Source of the DNA: Eubacteriales bacterium
GTDB taxonomy: Bacteria > Bacillota > Clostridia > Lachnospirales > Lachnospiraceae
Direction of reading: 5' to 3'
NCBI GenBank assembly: GCA_030524175.1
Contig: JAUNHC010000009.1
Location: 91,472-155,471, forward strand
Length of the DNA stretch: 64,000 nt
The translations under genes and the position numbers were made by a program. Position 1 is the stretch's first letter; every line of letters starts with the position of its first letter. Below, in pieces: positions 26,196 to 34,648 of the stretch. The notes under the pieces were generated by a model. It saw only the letters and a list, made by a program, of their open reading frames with translations. It ran no database searches and was not told the DNA's origin.

Positions 26196-27080
26196 ATGGA
26201 GTGGTTCAGCAGAAACCTGCCGTATTTGCTGGCAGGTGTTTCGGTTGGCGGTCAGTATGCGCTGATTGCCATTGGGTATACCATGGTATATGGTATCCTG
26301 CGTCTGATCAACTTTGCCCACGGCGATATTTTTATGGTGGCAGGTTTGATCATGGTTTACACATCGGCTACTTTGCCAATGTATGTTTCCATACCAATTG
26401 TTTTGATAGCAACAGTGCTTCTTGGTTTTGTGATTGAGCGTGTGGCATATAAGCCTCTGCGTTCAGCACCCCGTATGTCCATTATGATTTCTGCAATCGG
26501 TGTCTCTTATCTGCTGCAGAATCTGGCGTTGTACATAACAGGCGGCCTGGCACAGCAGTATCCGGCTATTCCCTGGGTCAGCGATACCGTCCAGGTATTT
26601 GGGGCAACCACGAAACGTGTGACTGTGATCACGCCTATTCTTACCATAATCCTGGTGGTGGCGTTGGTTATGCTGATCAAGTATACAAAGATAGGTATGG
26701 CCATGAGAGCGGCTTCAAAGGATTTTGAGACGTCTCAGCTTATGGGGATTAAAATTAATTCCGTTATCAGTATGACTTTTATCATCGGCTCATTTTTAGC
26801 AGCAGTGGGCAGCCTTTTGTTCTTTACCAATTACACAGGTGTGACGCCTATTGCCGGGGCTATGCCGGGGCTGAAGGCGTTTGTGGCTGCGGTATTCGGA
26901 GGGATCGGATCGATTCCCGGCGCAGTTATCGGCGCATTTATCATCGGCATTTGTGAGAATATCATCAAGGGTATGGGATGGACTACTTTTTCCGATGCAT
27001 TTACCTTCGCCCTGCTGATCATTATTCTTATTGCCAAGCCAACAGGCCTTTTCGGTGAAAAAGAGACAGATAAAGTATAA
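26196..27080 (+). CDS. livH: LivH-type ABC transporter permease
   Basis: A 294-residue inner-membrane permease with about eight segments. The conserved N-terminal GGQYALIAIGYTMVYGILRLINFAHGD and the C-terminal GIGSIPGAVIGAFIIGICEN are typical of LivH. The gene follows AGGGAGG and precedes LivM by 12 bp. It acts with the LivM, LivG and LivF subunits encoded next. Confidence 0.93.
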   Translation: MEWFSRNLPYLLAGVSVGGQYALIAIGYTMVYGILRLINFAHGDIFMVAGLIMVYTSATLPMYVSIPIVLIATVLLGFVIERVAYKPLRSAPRMSIMISAIGVSYLLQNLALYITGGLAQQYPAIPWVSDTVQVFGATTKRVTVITPILTIILVVALVMLIKYTKIGMAMRAASKDFETSQLMGIKINSVISMTFIIGSFLAAVGSLLFFTNYTGVTPIAGAMPGLKAFVAAVFGGIGSIPGAVIGAFIIGICENIIKGMGWTTFSDAFTFALLIIILIAKPTGLFGEKETDKV

Positions 27081-27092
27081 GGAGGCGTTATC

Positions 27093-28178
27093 ATGACAAA
27101 GAAAAAAGAGACGATCATTAACGCAGCCTTAATCGCTGCGCTGCTGATTGTATTGTTTATTATGGAACAGGTGCTGCCCCCGACGGCAATGATTTTTACT
27201 GTTCTGAAAAAGGGTGCCATTTATGCCCTGGTGGCAGTTTCCATGAACCTGCTCAACGGATTCACAGGCTTGTTTTCTCTGGGACAGGCAGGCTTTATGC
27301 TTCTGGGAGCTTATACCTACGGAGTTCTCACCATACCTGCAGATCAGAGGATCAATGTTTATCAGTATTTTGACGGGGGTGTGATCCAGTTTGCAGTACC
27401 GGTTATCATAGCTCTGATAGCAGCCGGTGTGGTGGCTGCCGTGTTCGCTTTTTTTATCGGGCTTCCTGTGCTCCGGTTAAAGAGTGACTATCTGGCAATA
27501 GCTACTTTAGGATTTGCAGAAATCATCCGTGCTATTTTCCAGTGGGATAAGCTGGGACCTCTGACAAACGGATCCAACCTGCTGAGGAATTATCCTACCT
27601 TTAAAAGCGTGATCTATCCTTTTGTGGTATCAGGTATCTGCATTGCTGTCATTGTAATGCTGATCAATTCTACCTATGGAAGGGCCTTCAAGGCTATCCG
27701 TGACGATGAGGTGGCAGCTGAGGCCATGGGTATTAATCTGGCACACCATAAGAGAATGGCCTTTGTGATCAGTTCCTTTTTTGCCGGGATTTCAGGTGCA
27801 CTTCTGGCCATGTATCAGACAACTATCCAGGCATCCATGTTTAAATCAGCAATGACCTATGAGATTCTTCTTATCGTGGTGATCGGAGGAATTGGTTCTG
27901 TGACAGGAAGCTGTATCAGTTCCTTCCTGTTTATCATCTGTTCAGAGTGGCTGCTGCGTTTTCTGGACAATGACACCTTCATCGGCAGCTTCCATGTGCC
28001 CCTTCTGCGTGCAGGCTTCCGTAAAGTGGTATTTTCCATTATTATCATGATCATTGTGCTGTTCTTCCGAAAGGGTATTATGGGTACACGTGAATTCTCT
28101 GTGAGGGGGATTTATAACTTCTTCACAGGTAAGTCCAGGAAGAAAAAAGTACCGGAGGGAGGTGGCTCCAATGAATAA
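27093..28178 (+). CDS. livM: LivM-type ABC transporter permease
   Basis: A 361-residue permease with about nine segments. NLLNGFTGLFSLGQAGFMLLGAYTYG near residues 50-75 and the loop GRAFKAIRDDEVAAEAMGINLAHHK near 190-215 are LivM hallmarks; VVIGGIGSVTGSC is near the end. The C-terminal tail is basic. Its stop overlaps the ribosome site and first codons of LivG. Confidence 0.93.
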   Translation: MTKKKETIINAALIAALLIVLFIMEQVLPPTAMIFTVLKKGAIYALVAVSMNLLNGFTGLFSLGQAGFMLLGAYTYGVLTIPADQRINVYQYFDGGVIQFAVPVIIALIAAGVVAAVFAFFIGLPVLRLKSDYLAIATLGFAEIIRAIFQWDKLGPLTNGSNLLRNYPTFKSVIYPFVVSGICIAVIVMLINSTYGRAFKAIRDDEVAAEAMGINLAHHKRMAFVISSFFAGISGALLAMYQTTIQASMFKSAMTYEILLIVVIGGIGSVTGSCISSFLFIICSEWLLRFLDNDTFIGSFHVPLLRAGFRKVVFSIIIMIIVLFFRKGIMGTREFSVRGIYNFFTGKSRKKKVPEGGGSNE

Positions 28179-29010
28179 TGTACTGAAAGCAGAGAATATA
28201 ACCATGCAGTTCGGCGGTGTCATTGCCGTGGACAATGTGAACATTGAGGTAAATAAGGGGGAAATCGTTTCTCTTATCGGTCCTAATGGTGCAGGAAAGA
28301 CCACTGCCTTCAATGTTATCACAGGCGTTTATGCCCCCACAAACGGTGCCGTGTATTTTAACGGGGAAAAGGTAATTGAAAATCACCCCCAGGGGAAAAT
28401 GAAAAAAATGTACCAGGGACAGAACAACGGCAAATATACAGGTGTCACTGCCCCTACTCCTGACAAGATCACAAAGCTTGGTATTGCCCGGACTTTTCAG
28501 AATATACGTTTGTTTAAGAGCCAGACAGTATTTGAGAATATTTTGATAGCTAAGCATCTCAGACGTACCAGTAATCTTTTTAGTGCTACCTTCCATCTGA
28601 ATGGGAAAGAGGAGGCAGAGATGCGCCGGGAGACGGAAGAGCTGCTGAGAATCCTTGAATTGGAGGAGGTGCGTGATGAGCTTGCAACCTCTCTTCCCTA
28701 CGGTAAACAGCGCCGTCTGGAAATTGCCAGGGCGCTTGCCACGAAACCCAGCCTTCTCCTTCTTGACGAGCCGGCAGCCGGCATGAATCCACAGGAAACA
28801 GATGAGCTGACAGCATTTATCGGCAGGATCAGGGATGATTTCGGTCTGACTATTTTTATGATCGAGCACCACATGGATTTGGTAATGGAGATTTCCGACA
28901 GGATTTATGTACTGGATTTCGGAAAGCTCATCGCGGAGGGAACTCCCGGTGAGGTGCAGAACAATCCGCGGGTTATTGAAGCATATCTGGGAGGTGCCGT
29001 TGATGAGTAA
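28171..29010 (+). CDS. livG: LivG-type ABC transporter ATP-binding protein
   Basis: A 279-residue ATPase: Walker A GPNGAGKTT, signature LPYGKQRRLEIARAL, Walker B LLLLDEPAAGMNP, and the LivG-specific GIARTFQNIRLF. About 30 residues rich in Gly, Asn and Lys are inserted between the GEKV strand and that motif (about 68-98). I chose ATG 28171 after AGGTGG, which gives an 8-bp overlap with livM; a GTG nine bases upstream is possible but lies inside the ribosome site. Confidence 0.94.
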   Translation: MNNVLKAENITMQFGGVIAVDNVNIEVNKGEIVSLIGPNGAGKTTAFNVITGVYAPTNGAVYFNGEKVIENHPQGKMKKMYQGQNNGKYTGVTAPTPDKITKLGIARTFQNIRLFKSQTVFENILIAKHLRRTSNLFSATFHLNGKEEAEMRRETEELLRILELEEVRDELATSLPYGKQRRLEIARALATKPSLLLLDEPAAGMNPQETDELTAFIGRIRDDFGLTIFMIEHHMDLVMEISDRIYVLDFGKLIAEGTPGEVQNNPRVIEAYLGGAVDE

Positions 29011-29728
29011 TATATTGGAAGTAAAGAATCTGAGCGTATCCTACGGCGGTATTAAGGCTGTTAAGAATATAAGCTTTGAGGTTCCCCAGGGGGAGATCGT
29101 AACCCTTATCGGAGCCAACGGTGCGGGAAAAAGCTCTACGCTGCGGTCTATTGTAGGGCTTGTAAAGCCGTCATCCGGAAGTATTATCCTAAACGGTAAA
29201 GAAATTGCAGGAAAGTCCCCGGATGCCATTGTTTCCCAGGGGGTAACCCTTGTGCCGGAGGGCCGCAGGGTGTTTGCAGACCTCACTGTTTTGGAAAACC
29301 TGAAGGTGGGGGCTTACATGCGTAAGGACAATATTGAAGAGGACATAAAGTGGTGCTACGACTTGTTCCCAAGACTTAAGGAACGCCACTGGCAGCTTTC
29401 CGGAACCTTGTCAGGGGGTGAGCAGCAGATGCTGGCTATCGCCCGCGCATTGATGAGCCGTCCGAAAATCATTATGATGGATGAACCGTCTCTTGGCCTG
29501 GCTCCGCTGATCGTCCAGGGAGTTTTCGATATCATCCGGGAAATCAACAAGCAGGGCGTGACCATCCTTCTGGTGGAGCAGAATGCCAATATGGCTCTAC
29601 ATGCTGCTCACCACGGATATGTTATGGAAACAGGAAACATTACCCTGTCCGGTACCGGCAAGGAGCTGGCGGAAAATGAGTCCGTCAAGGCAGCTTATCT
29701 GGGCAAGGCAAAAGCGAAAAAGAAATAA
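29003..29728 (+). CDS. livF: LivF-type ABC transporter ATP-binding protein
   Basis: A 241-residue ATPase: Walker A GANGAGKSS, signature LSGGEQQMLAIARALM, Walker B IIMMDEPSLGLAP, plus VPEGRRVFADLTVLENL, all typical of LivF. ATG 29003 overlaps the stop of livG by 8 bp and has GGAGG 8-12 bases upstream, so the longer in-frame extension to 28907 is not needed. It pairs with LivG to drive the importer. Confidence 0.94.
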   Translation: MSNILEVKNLSVSYGGIKAVKNISFEVPQGEIVTLIGANGAGKSSTLRSIVGLVKPSSGSIILNGKEIAGKSPDAIVSQGVTLVPEGRRVFADLTVLENLKVGAYMRKDNIEEDIKWCYDLFPRLKERHWQLSGTLSGGEQQMLAIARALMSRPKIIMMDEPSLGLAPLIVQGVFDIIREINKQGVTILLVEQNANMALHAAHHGYVMETGNITLSGTGKELAENESVKAAYLGKAKAKKK

Positions 29729-29731
29729 AAA

Positions 29732-29776
29732 GGGAACCGGAGTTCAAGTGAATAACTGGACTCCGGTTCCTTTTTT
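29732..29776 (+). terminator. Rho-independent terminator after livF
   Basis: An 11-bp stem (29733-29743 with 29760-29770) with a 16-base loop is followed by six T. It lies between livF and the convergent LacI-type gene. Confidence 0.92.
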
Positions 29777-29812
29777 GCGCACATTCAGGCTGCAGGCAGA
29801 TTCCTCTTTGTT

Positions 29813-30838
29813 TTACAGGATTTCTCTGCTGATGATTTCAATTGGAATTTCATAATAATAATTGCTGGGAGTGTGCATTTTAATGAGGTGGTCAAAGAGC
29901 TGTTTTACAATCTGATAGCCCTGTTCTCTGGCATTCTGGGAAATAACGAAATCAATGATCCCTTCCTTTAAAAGTGTTTCCGTCTCTGGCACCAGATCAT
30001 GGCTGATGATCTTTACCGGACGTGTCACATTGGCCACCGCAAGTGCATTTCTAACACCGTCGCTTCCGCTTCCGGAAAGATAAAATCCACTTAAATCAGG
30101 GTATTTGTTAAGATAGCTTAACGCAATACGGAATGCCTCTTCTTTCTTGTCCTGGTTCTCCTTTACATCTACGATGGAGATGCCGTTGTCATGCTCATTC
30201 AGACGCGTCTGGAACCCTTTTAATCTGTCAGGATGACAGGAAAGTGTTTTGGAGCTGATGATAATGCCTACTTTACCACCCTCCGGCAGCAGCTTCTCCA
30301 TGAGGCCTGCGGCTACTGCACCGGCCTTCACATGATTCTGTCCTACATACCGGAAACCATGGATTTCCTCAAGGGGGGAATTAAAAGTAAGAATCTTGAT
30401 CCCCTTTTTCTGCATTTGATGAATTTTATTGATCACTTGAGGACTGTTCAGGGGCAGCAGGGCAAGTCCTGCTATATTCATATTTTCCAGTTCGATCAAA
30501 ATGCTGATAAGCTCTGCGGGTTCGAGGGTGGTAAGCATCTTTACCTCCACCTCAAAGCCGAAGGATGCAAATTCCTTCTCAGCTTTCTGGATTCCGCTTA
30601 AGAGTACCTGGATGAAGGGATTGTAATCAGGTGTGAGGATCACACCTACTTTCATAGGATTTTTGCTGAGGACTAACGCTTTTCCGATGAGATTGGGGTG
30701 ATAATCAACATTTTCTATGATGGCCTGCACGCGGTCCTTCGTTTCTTTTTTTACTCCCGGGCGGTTGTGGATGACTTTATCCACTGTGGCCCTGGACACA
30801 TTGGCTAACTTTGCTATTTCATTTATAGTAACAGACAT
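29813..30838 (-). CDS. LacI-family transcriptional repressor
   Basis: A 341-residue regulator. The N-terminal LacI helix-turn-helix reads TINEIAKLANVSRATVDKVIHNRPGVK, followed by the hinge helix NLIGKALVLSKN; the rest is a periplasmic-binding-like effector domain (VGVILTPDYNPFIQVLL, FYLSGSGSDGVRNAL). The effector domain resembles the ribose-binding group. It is divergent from the sugar operon at 31274, which it probably represses. Candidate sites are a 14-bp dyad 33 bp upstream of its own start and three copies of ACACGAGCACAA in the intergenic region. Confidence 0.93.
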   Translation of the reverse strand: MSVTINEIAKLANVSRATVDKVIHNRPGVKKETKDRVQAIIENVDYHPNLIGKALVLSKNPMKVGVILTPDYNPFIQVLLSGIQKAEKEFASFGFEVEVKMLTTLEPAELISILIELENMNIAGLALLPLNSPQVINKIHQMQKKGIKILTFNSPLEEIHGFRYVGQNHVKAGAVAAGLMEKLLPEGGKVGIIISSKTLSCHPDRLKGFQTRLNEHDNGISIVDVKENQDKKEEAFRIALSYLNKYPDLSGFYLSGSGSDGVRNALAVANVTRPVKIISHDLVPETETLLKEGIIDFVISQNAREQGYQIVKQLFDHLIKMHTPSNYYYEIPIEIISREIL

Positions 30839-30870
30839 ATGCTTACTCCTTTATGCTGACAAAAAACATG

Positions 30871-30884
30871 TGTACCACGGTACA
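30871..30884. promoter_or_regulatory. Dyad TGTACC-AC-GGTACA, candidate autoregulatory operator
   Basis: TGTACC and GGTACA flank an AC dinucleotide, 33 bp upstream of the LacI-type start codon. A short, nearly perfect palindrome of this kind is typical of LacI-family operators. Confidence 0.5.
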
Positions 30885-31017
30885 AGATAACCCTGAAGAT
30901 ACTACGAGATGGCATGCCCAGTTATCACTATATTTTTTGAAATGTGTTTGTCTAAATTTTATCATAAAGGAACTAATCGGGCAAGTAGTATAGTTCTCTA
31001 AATTCCATTTTTTTCTT

Positions 31018-31029
31018 TTGTGCTCGTGT
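31018..31029 (-). promoter_or_regulatory. 12-mer regulatory repeat, copy 1
   Basis: ACACGAGCACAA on the minus strand. It is an exact inverted copy of 31104-31115; the match extends three more bases (AAG/AAA). Confidence 0.5.
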
Positions 31030-31103
31030 AAAAATAACAATCCACTAAGAAATAAAAAATAACAGGAAAAATTTTGTACAAATTCAAAGGATTAAGTTTG
31101 TAG

Positions 31104-31115
31104 ACACGAGCACAA
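31104..31115 (+). promoter_or_regulatory. 12-mer regulatory repeat, copy 2
   Basis: ACACGAGCACAA on the plus strand, 94 bp upstream of the -35 box at 31198. Confidence 0.5.
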
Positions 31116-31197
31116 AAAGGGGGTTGACATTAAAAAACACCAAAATAATGTGTAAAACTACCAAATAATACAGGTATTAAATGTAAAAACTAGATAA

Positions 31198-31226
31198 TTG
31201 ACACAAGGATACAAAACTGCTATTAT
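31198..31226 (+). promoter_or_regulatory. Promoter of the epimerase-kinase-importer operon
   Basis: TTGACA (31198-31203), a 17-bp spacer and TATTAT (31221-31226). The predicted start near 31233 lies directly before copy 3 of the 12-mer, as in repressor-controlled promoters. Confidence 0.8.
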
Positions 31227-31236
31227 TTAATAAAGA

Positions 31237-31248
31237 GCACGAGCACAA
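31237..31248 (+). promoter_or_regulatory. 12-mer regulatory repeat, copy 3 (at predicted +1)
   Basis: GCACGAGCACAA matches the other two copies in 11 of 12 bases and covers the first transcribed bases, where a bound repressor would block initiation or elongation. Confidence 0.55.
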
Positions 31249-31273
31249 TTTTAAAGCGAAGGAGAAAGACACT

Positions 31274-32152
31274 ATGAAATATGGAATTGGATATGCTTAT
31301 TGGGGCACAACCTGGGACTGTGATTTAGAAAAATATAAAAAGGTGGCAAAAAAACTTGCGGATTTTGGTTTTACCATGTTTGAAATCAGTGCGGATCACC
31401 TTTATCACATGAACGAGAAGGAACTGACCGAAATGGCAGCCATAGGTAAGGAGTACGGTCTCACCTTTTCCACTAACAGCGGACCTGCCAAAGAGTACGA
31501 CTTATCTTCAGGAGAGGAAGCAGTGAGAAGCAACGGACTCAACTACTTCAAGCAGATAGTGAAGAACATGGATGCGATCAAATCCCCGGTGCTTGCCGGT
31601 GCCATTTATTCCTTCTGGCCCAGTGATTTTGCACAGACAGATAAAGCCGCGGCGTGGGAACGCAGTATCCCGCTTCTTCGTGAATTGGGAAATGTGGCTG
31701 AGGGATACGGCATTGAATGTGCACTTGAGGTTCTCAACAGAAATGAGACATACATACTGACAGACTGTAAGGAAGCCATAGATTACTGCAATCAGGTGGG
31801 AAGTAAAGCGGTCAATATCCTGCTGGATACTTACCATATGAATATTGAGGAAGACAATATGTGTGATGCCATCCGCCTTGCTGGAGATATGCTGGGTCAC
31901 TTCCATGTAGGAGAAGCAAACAGAAAGCTTCCGGGAATGAATAACAGCATTGACTGGGACAGTGTGGGAAAAACGCTTAGAGATATCAATTATGATAAAG
32001 GCGTGGTTATGGAGCCGTTCTTGCTGTCAGGCGGGGCAGTGGGGAGCAGTATCAGAGTTTGGAGAGATTTAAGCAATAATGCTGACGAGGCTATGATGGA
32101 TGAATATCTGAAAAAATCCCTTGCCTTTCTTAAAAGCAAATGTGAGGGCTGA
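31274..32152 (+). CDS. Sugar 3-epimerase/isomerase of the D-tagatose 3-epimerase family
   Basis: A 292-residue TIM-barrel protein. The start MKYGIGYAYWGTTWDCD and later ALEVLNRNETYIL, LLDTYHMNIEE, GHFHVGEANR and VVMEPFLLSGG are the metal-binding and substrate segments of the D-tagatose/D-psicose 3-epimerase family (Glu, Asp, His and Glu ligands). It is related to the enzyme at 62383 but diverged in the first 100 residues, so its substrate may differ. First gene of the LacI-controlled operon, before a PfkB kinase, which suggests that the epimerised ketose is then phosphorylated. Confidence 0.88.
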   Translation: MKYGIGYAYWGTTWDCDLEKYKKVAKKLADFGFTMFEISADHLYHMNEKELTEMAAIGKEYGLTFSTNSGPAKEYDLSSGEEAVRSNGLNYFKQIVKNMDAIKSPVLAGAIYSFWPSDFAQTDKAAAWERSIPLLRELGNVAEGYGIECALEVLNRNETYILTDCKEAIDYCNQVGSKAVNILLDTYHMNIEEDNMCDAIRLAGDMLGHFHVGEANRKLPGMNNSIDWDSVGKTLRDINYDKGVVMEPFLLSGGAVGSSIRVWRDLSNNADEAMMDEYLKKSLAFLKSKCEG

Positions 32153-32169
32153 GAACAGGAGGCAAAGAA

Positions 32170-33108
32170 ATGGCAGAAGTTTGGATCATGGGCGAAATGA
32201 TAGTGGAAATCATGAGAGCTCAGGAAGATATGCCCCTTGACAAACCGGGGCTGTTTAAAGGACCGTACCCCAGCGGTGCGCCGGCCATCTTCATTGATAC
32301 AGTGGCAAGGCTTGGACACAGTGCAGGGATTTTAGGTGGCGTAGGTAAGGACGATTTTGGCAAATGCCTTGTGGAGAGACTGAAAGGTGACGGTGTAGAC
32401 TGCTCACAGGTTATTGAAAGCGAAACATGTGCCACAGGTGCGGCCTTTGTCACATATTTCTCTGATGGCTCTAGAAAATTCATATTCCACATGGGAAATA
32501 CCCCGGCAGCGGATCCTAAAATGCCCCAGGCATCAGTTCTTGAGGGAGTGAAGTATTTTCATATTATGGGTTGTTCCCTGGCGGCCAAAAAGGAATTTGG
32601 GGATGAAATTTTAAAGACGATGCGTCTGGCTAAAAGTCTTGGGGCGAAGATTTCCTTTGACCCCAACATCAGGAAGGAATTGCTTTCAGATGGATCTTCT
32701 TTCGATATGGTTAAGGAAGTGGTGGCAAATACCTCTGTCTTTCTTCCAGGAGTGGAAGAATTGCTGATGATAACAAATAAGGAGACAGTGGAAGAGGCTG
32801 TGGAATGCTGCTTTGAGAATCCCAACCTGGAAATCCTGGCCTTAAAGAGAGGCTCTAAGGGATGCAAGGTTTATACAAGAGAGGAAACCATAGAGATGGG
32901 AGTATATCCCATAGAAGCGGTAGATGCAACAGGAGCAGGGGACAGCTTTGACGGAGCTTTCATCAGCGGCTTGCTGGAAGGGAAATCTATCCCGGAAATC
33001 CTAAGGATGGCTTCTGCAGCAGGGGCCTTGAATACAGCGGCCTTCGGACCGATGGAGGGCAGAATAAATCAGAAGACCATACAGTCGATGATTGATGCCA
33101 ATGCTTAA
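32170..33108 (+). CDS. PfkB-family carbohydrate kinase
   Basis: A 312-residue ribokinase-superfamily kinase. The C-terminal signature DATGAGDSFDGAF carries the catalytic Asp and anion hole, and the N-terminal region has GGVGKDDFG. KISFDPNIRKEL is typical of KdgK/fructokinase-like members. It lies 17 bp after the epimerase gene and 21 bp before the ABC genes. A likely role is phosphorylation of the ketose made by the epimerase; the sugar and the carbon phosphorylated are unknown. Confidence 0.9.
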   Translation: MAEVWIMGEMIVEIMRAQEDMPLDKPGLFKGPYPSGAPAIFIDTVARLGHSAGILGGVGKDDFGKCLVERLKGDGVDCSQVIESETCATGAAFVTYFSDGSRKFIFHMGNTPAADPKMPQASVLEGVKYFHIMGCSLAAKKEFGDEILKTMRLAKSLGAKISFDPNIRKELLSDGSSFDMVKEVVANTSVFLPGVEELLMITNKETVEEAVECCFENPNLEILALKRGSKGCKVYTREETIEMGVYPIEAVDATGAGDSFDGAFISGLLEGKSIPEILRMASAAGALNTAAFGPMEGRINQKTIQSMIDANA

Positions 33109-33129
33109 ATATCGGCAGATGGAGGGACT

Positions 33130-34620
33130 ATGAGCGAAGAGATTAAATTAGAGTTACGGAACATATCAAAAAGCTTTCCGGGTGTAAAAGCCCTGGACGG
33201 GGTAAGTATTGTCCTGAAAAAAGGAACGGTTCACGCTGTGGTGGGAGAAAACGGAGCAGGTAAGTCAACATTGATGAAGATTATCAACGGCTTATATCAG
33301 CGGGACAGCGGACAGGTACTCCTGGATGGAAAAGAGGTACATTTCTCCGGCCCCATGGAGTCATCGGCAGCGGGAGTTGCCATGATCTACCAGGAATTGA
33401 ACTTCTTTCCGGAGCTTACAATTGCAGAAAATATTTATATGAAGCGTCAGCCCACCAAGGGAGGCTGCGTAAGCTGGAAGAAAATGGTGGAAATGGCTCA
33501 GAAAATTCTTGATGAAAATGATCTGCCTTATGACCCCAGAATGAAAATAAAGGATTTGCCTATTGCCAGTATTCAAATGTTGGAAATTGTAAAGGCGGTA
33601 GCCTTTAATGCACAGGTGATCATTATGGATGAACCTACCTCTTCTATTTCCAATAAAGAAGTGCAGATGCTGTTCGACAAAATCAACCATTTAAGAAAAA
33701 AGGGAATCAGTTTCCTTTACATAAGTCATAAAATGGAAGAAATCTTTAAGATTGCGGATGACATTACTATTATCCGTGACGGAAAGAGCATCATCAGCGG
33801 TCCGGTTCATGAATTTACAGAAGATTCTATCATTGCCCATATGGTAGGGCGTTCTATTGAGAATGTCTATCCAAAGGAGATCATCCCTGTGGGAGACGTG
33901 GCATTTGAAGCTAAGAATCTCAGCAGCAAAGGCATGTTTGAGGATGTTTCCATGAATGTGAGAAAAGGTGAGATCGTGGGAATGGCCGGACTGGTAGGTG
34001 CAGGCAGAAGTGAGGTGTGCAGGGCGATTTTCGGGCTGGATCATCTGGATTCGGGCGAGATCACACTCTGCGGAAAGCCCTATACTCCAAAGGATGTCAC
34101 CCACGCCATCAAAAATAAGATTCTCATGATTACAGAAGACCGAAAAAAAGAGGGCATTATCGGGGTCAGGAGCTGCCGTGAGAATATTACGCTCACCAGC
34201 CATCATATCAGAAAAGGCGTATTCATGAATCTGAAGCAGGAAGTGAAGGAAGCACAGGAGATGTCAGAGATGCTTAAGGTAAGATTTGCCGGGATTGAGA
34301 CACCCATCGGCTCCTTAAGCGGCGGTAATCAGCAGAAGGTGCTTCTGGCACGCTGGCTGATGCTTGACAGTGATCTGCTGATCCTGGATGAGCCTACCCG
34401 TGGTATCGACGTGGGCGCTAAACTGGAAATTTATAATATCATGACAGACCTGGCAAAAAAAGGATATGCAATTTTAATGATTTCCTCTGAATTACCGGAG
34501 CTTTTAGGGATGTGTGACAGAATTTATGTGATGAGCCAGGGCTATGTGACAGGATGCCTGAATCGAGAAGAATTCGAACAGGAAAGAATCATGCAGTTAG
34601 CCACAGGGCGGGTGAAATAA
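33130..34620 (+). CDS. Sugar ABC transporter ATP-binding protein (RbsA type)
   Basis: A 496-residue protein with two nucleotide-binding domains. Domain 1: Walker A GENGAGKST, IIMDEPTSSISNKE. Domain 2: degenerate GLVGAGRSE, LSGGNQQKVLLARWL, LILDEPTRGIDVG. It is of the same type as the ATPase at 1653 but clearly diverged from it. It works with the permease at 34649 and the binding protein at 35776 to import the sugar for this operon. Confidence 0.94.
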   Translation: MSEEIKLELRNISKSFPGVKALDGVSIVLKKGTVHAVVGENGAGKSTLMKIINGLYQRDSGQVLLDGKEVHFSGPMESSAAGVAMIYQELNFFPELTIAENIYMKRQPTKGGCVSWKKMVEMAQKILDENDLPYDPRMKIKDLPIASIQMLEIVKAVAFNAQVIIMDEPTSSISNKEVQMLFDKINHLRKKGISFLYISHKMEEIFKIADDITIIRDGKSIISGPVHEFTEDSIIAHMVGRSIENVYPKEIIPVGDVAFEAKNLSSKGMFEDVSMNVRKGEIVGMAGLVGAGRSEVCRAIFGLDHLDSGEITLCGKPYTPKDVTHAIKNKILMITEDRKKEGIIGVRSCRENITLTSHHIRKGVFMNLKQEVKEAQEMSEMLKVRFAGIETPIGSLSGGNQQKVLLARWLMLDSDLLILDEPTRGIDVGAKLEIYNIMTDLAKKGYAILMISSELPELLGMCDRIYVMSQGYVTGCLNREEFEQERIMQLATGRVK

Positions 34621-34648
34621 TCCATTGGGAAATGAGGAGGAAATGTAA

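Larger units (their letters stand above)
30839..31273. other. Divergent regulatory region between LacI-type gene and sugar operon
   Basis: A 435-bp AT-rich non-coding region. It holds a dyad at 30871-30884, three copies of a 12-mer (31018, 31104 and 31237), a TTGACA at 31124 without a good -10, a consensus promoter at 31198-31226 and AAGGAGA before the ATG at 31274. No open reading frame with a ribosome site was seen. Confidence 0.7.

Noticed and set aside
28123-28872. Minus-strand frame of 249 codons opposite livG
   Set aside because: Covers a clear ATPase gene on the other strand and has no start signal.
24936-29728. The LIV-type importer as the uptake system for the glycyl radical pathway
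   Set aside because: It has its own promoter behind a strong terminator and typical amino-acid-family binding-protein motifs. Only the position suggests a link.
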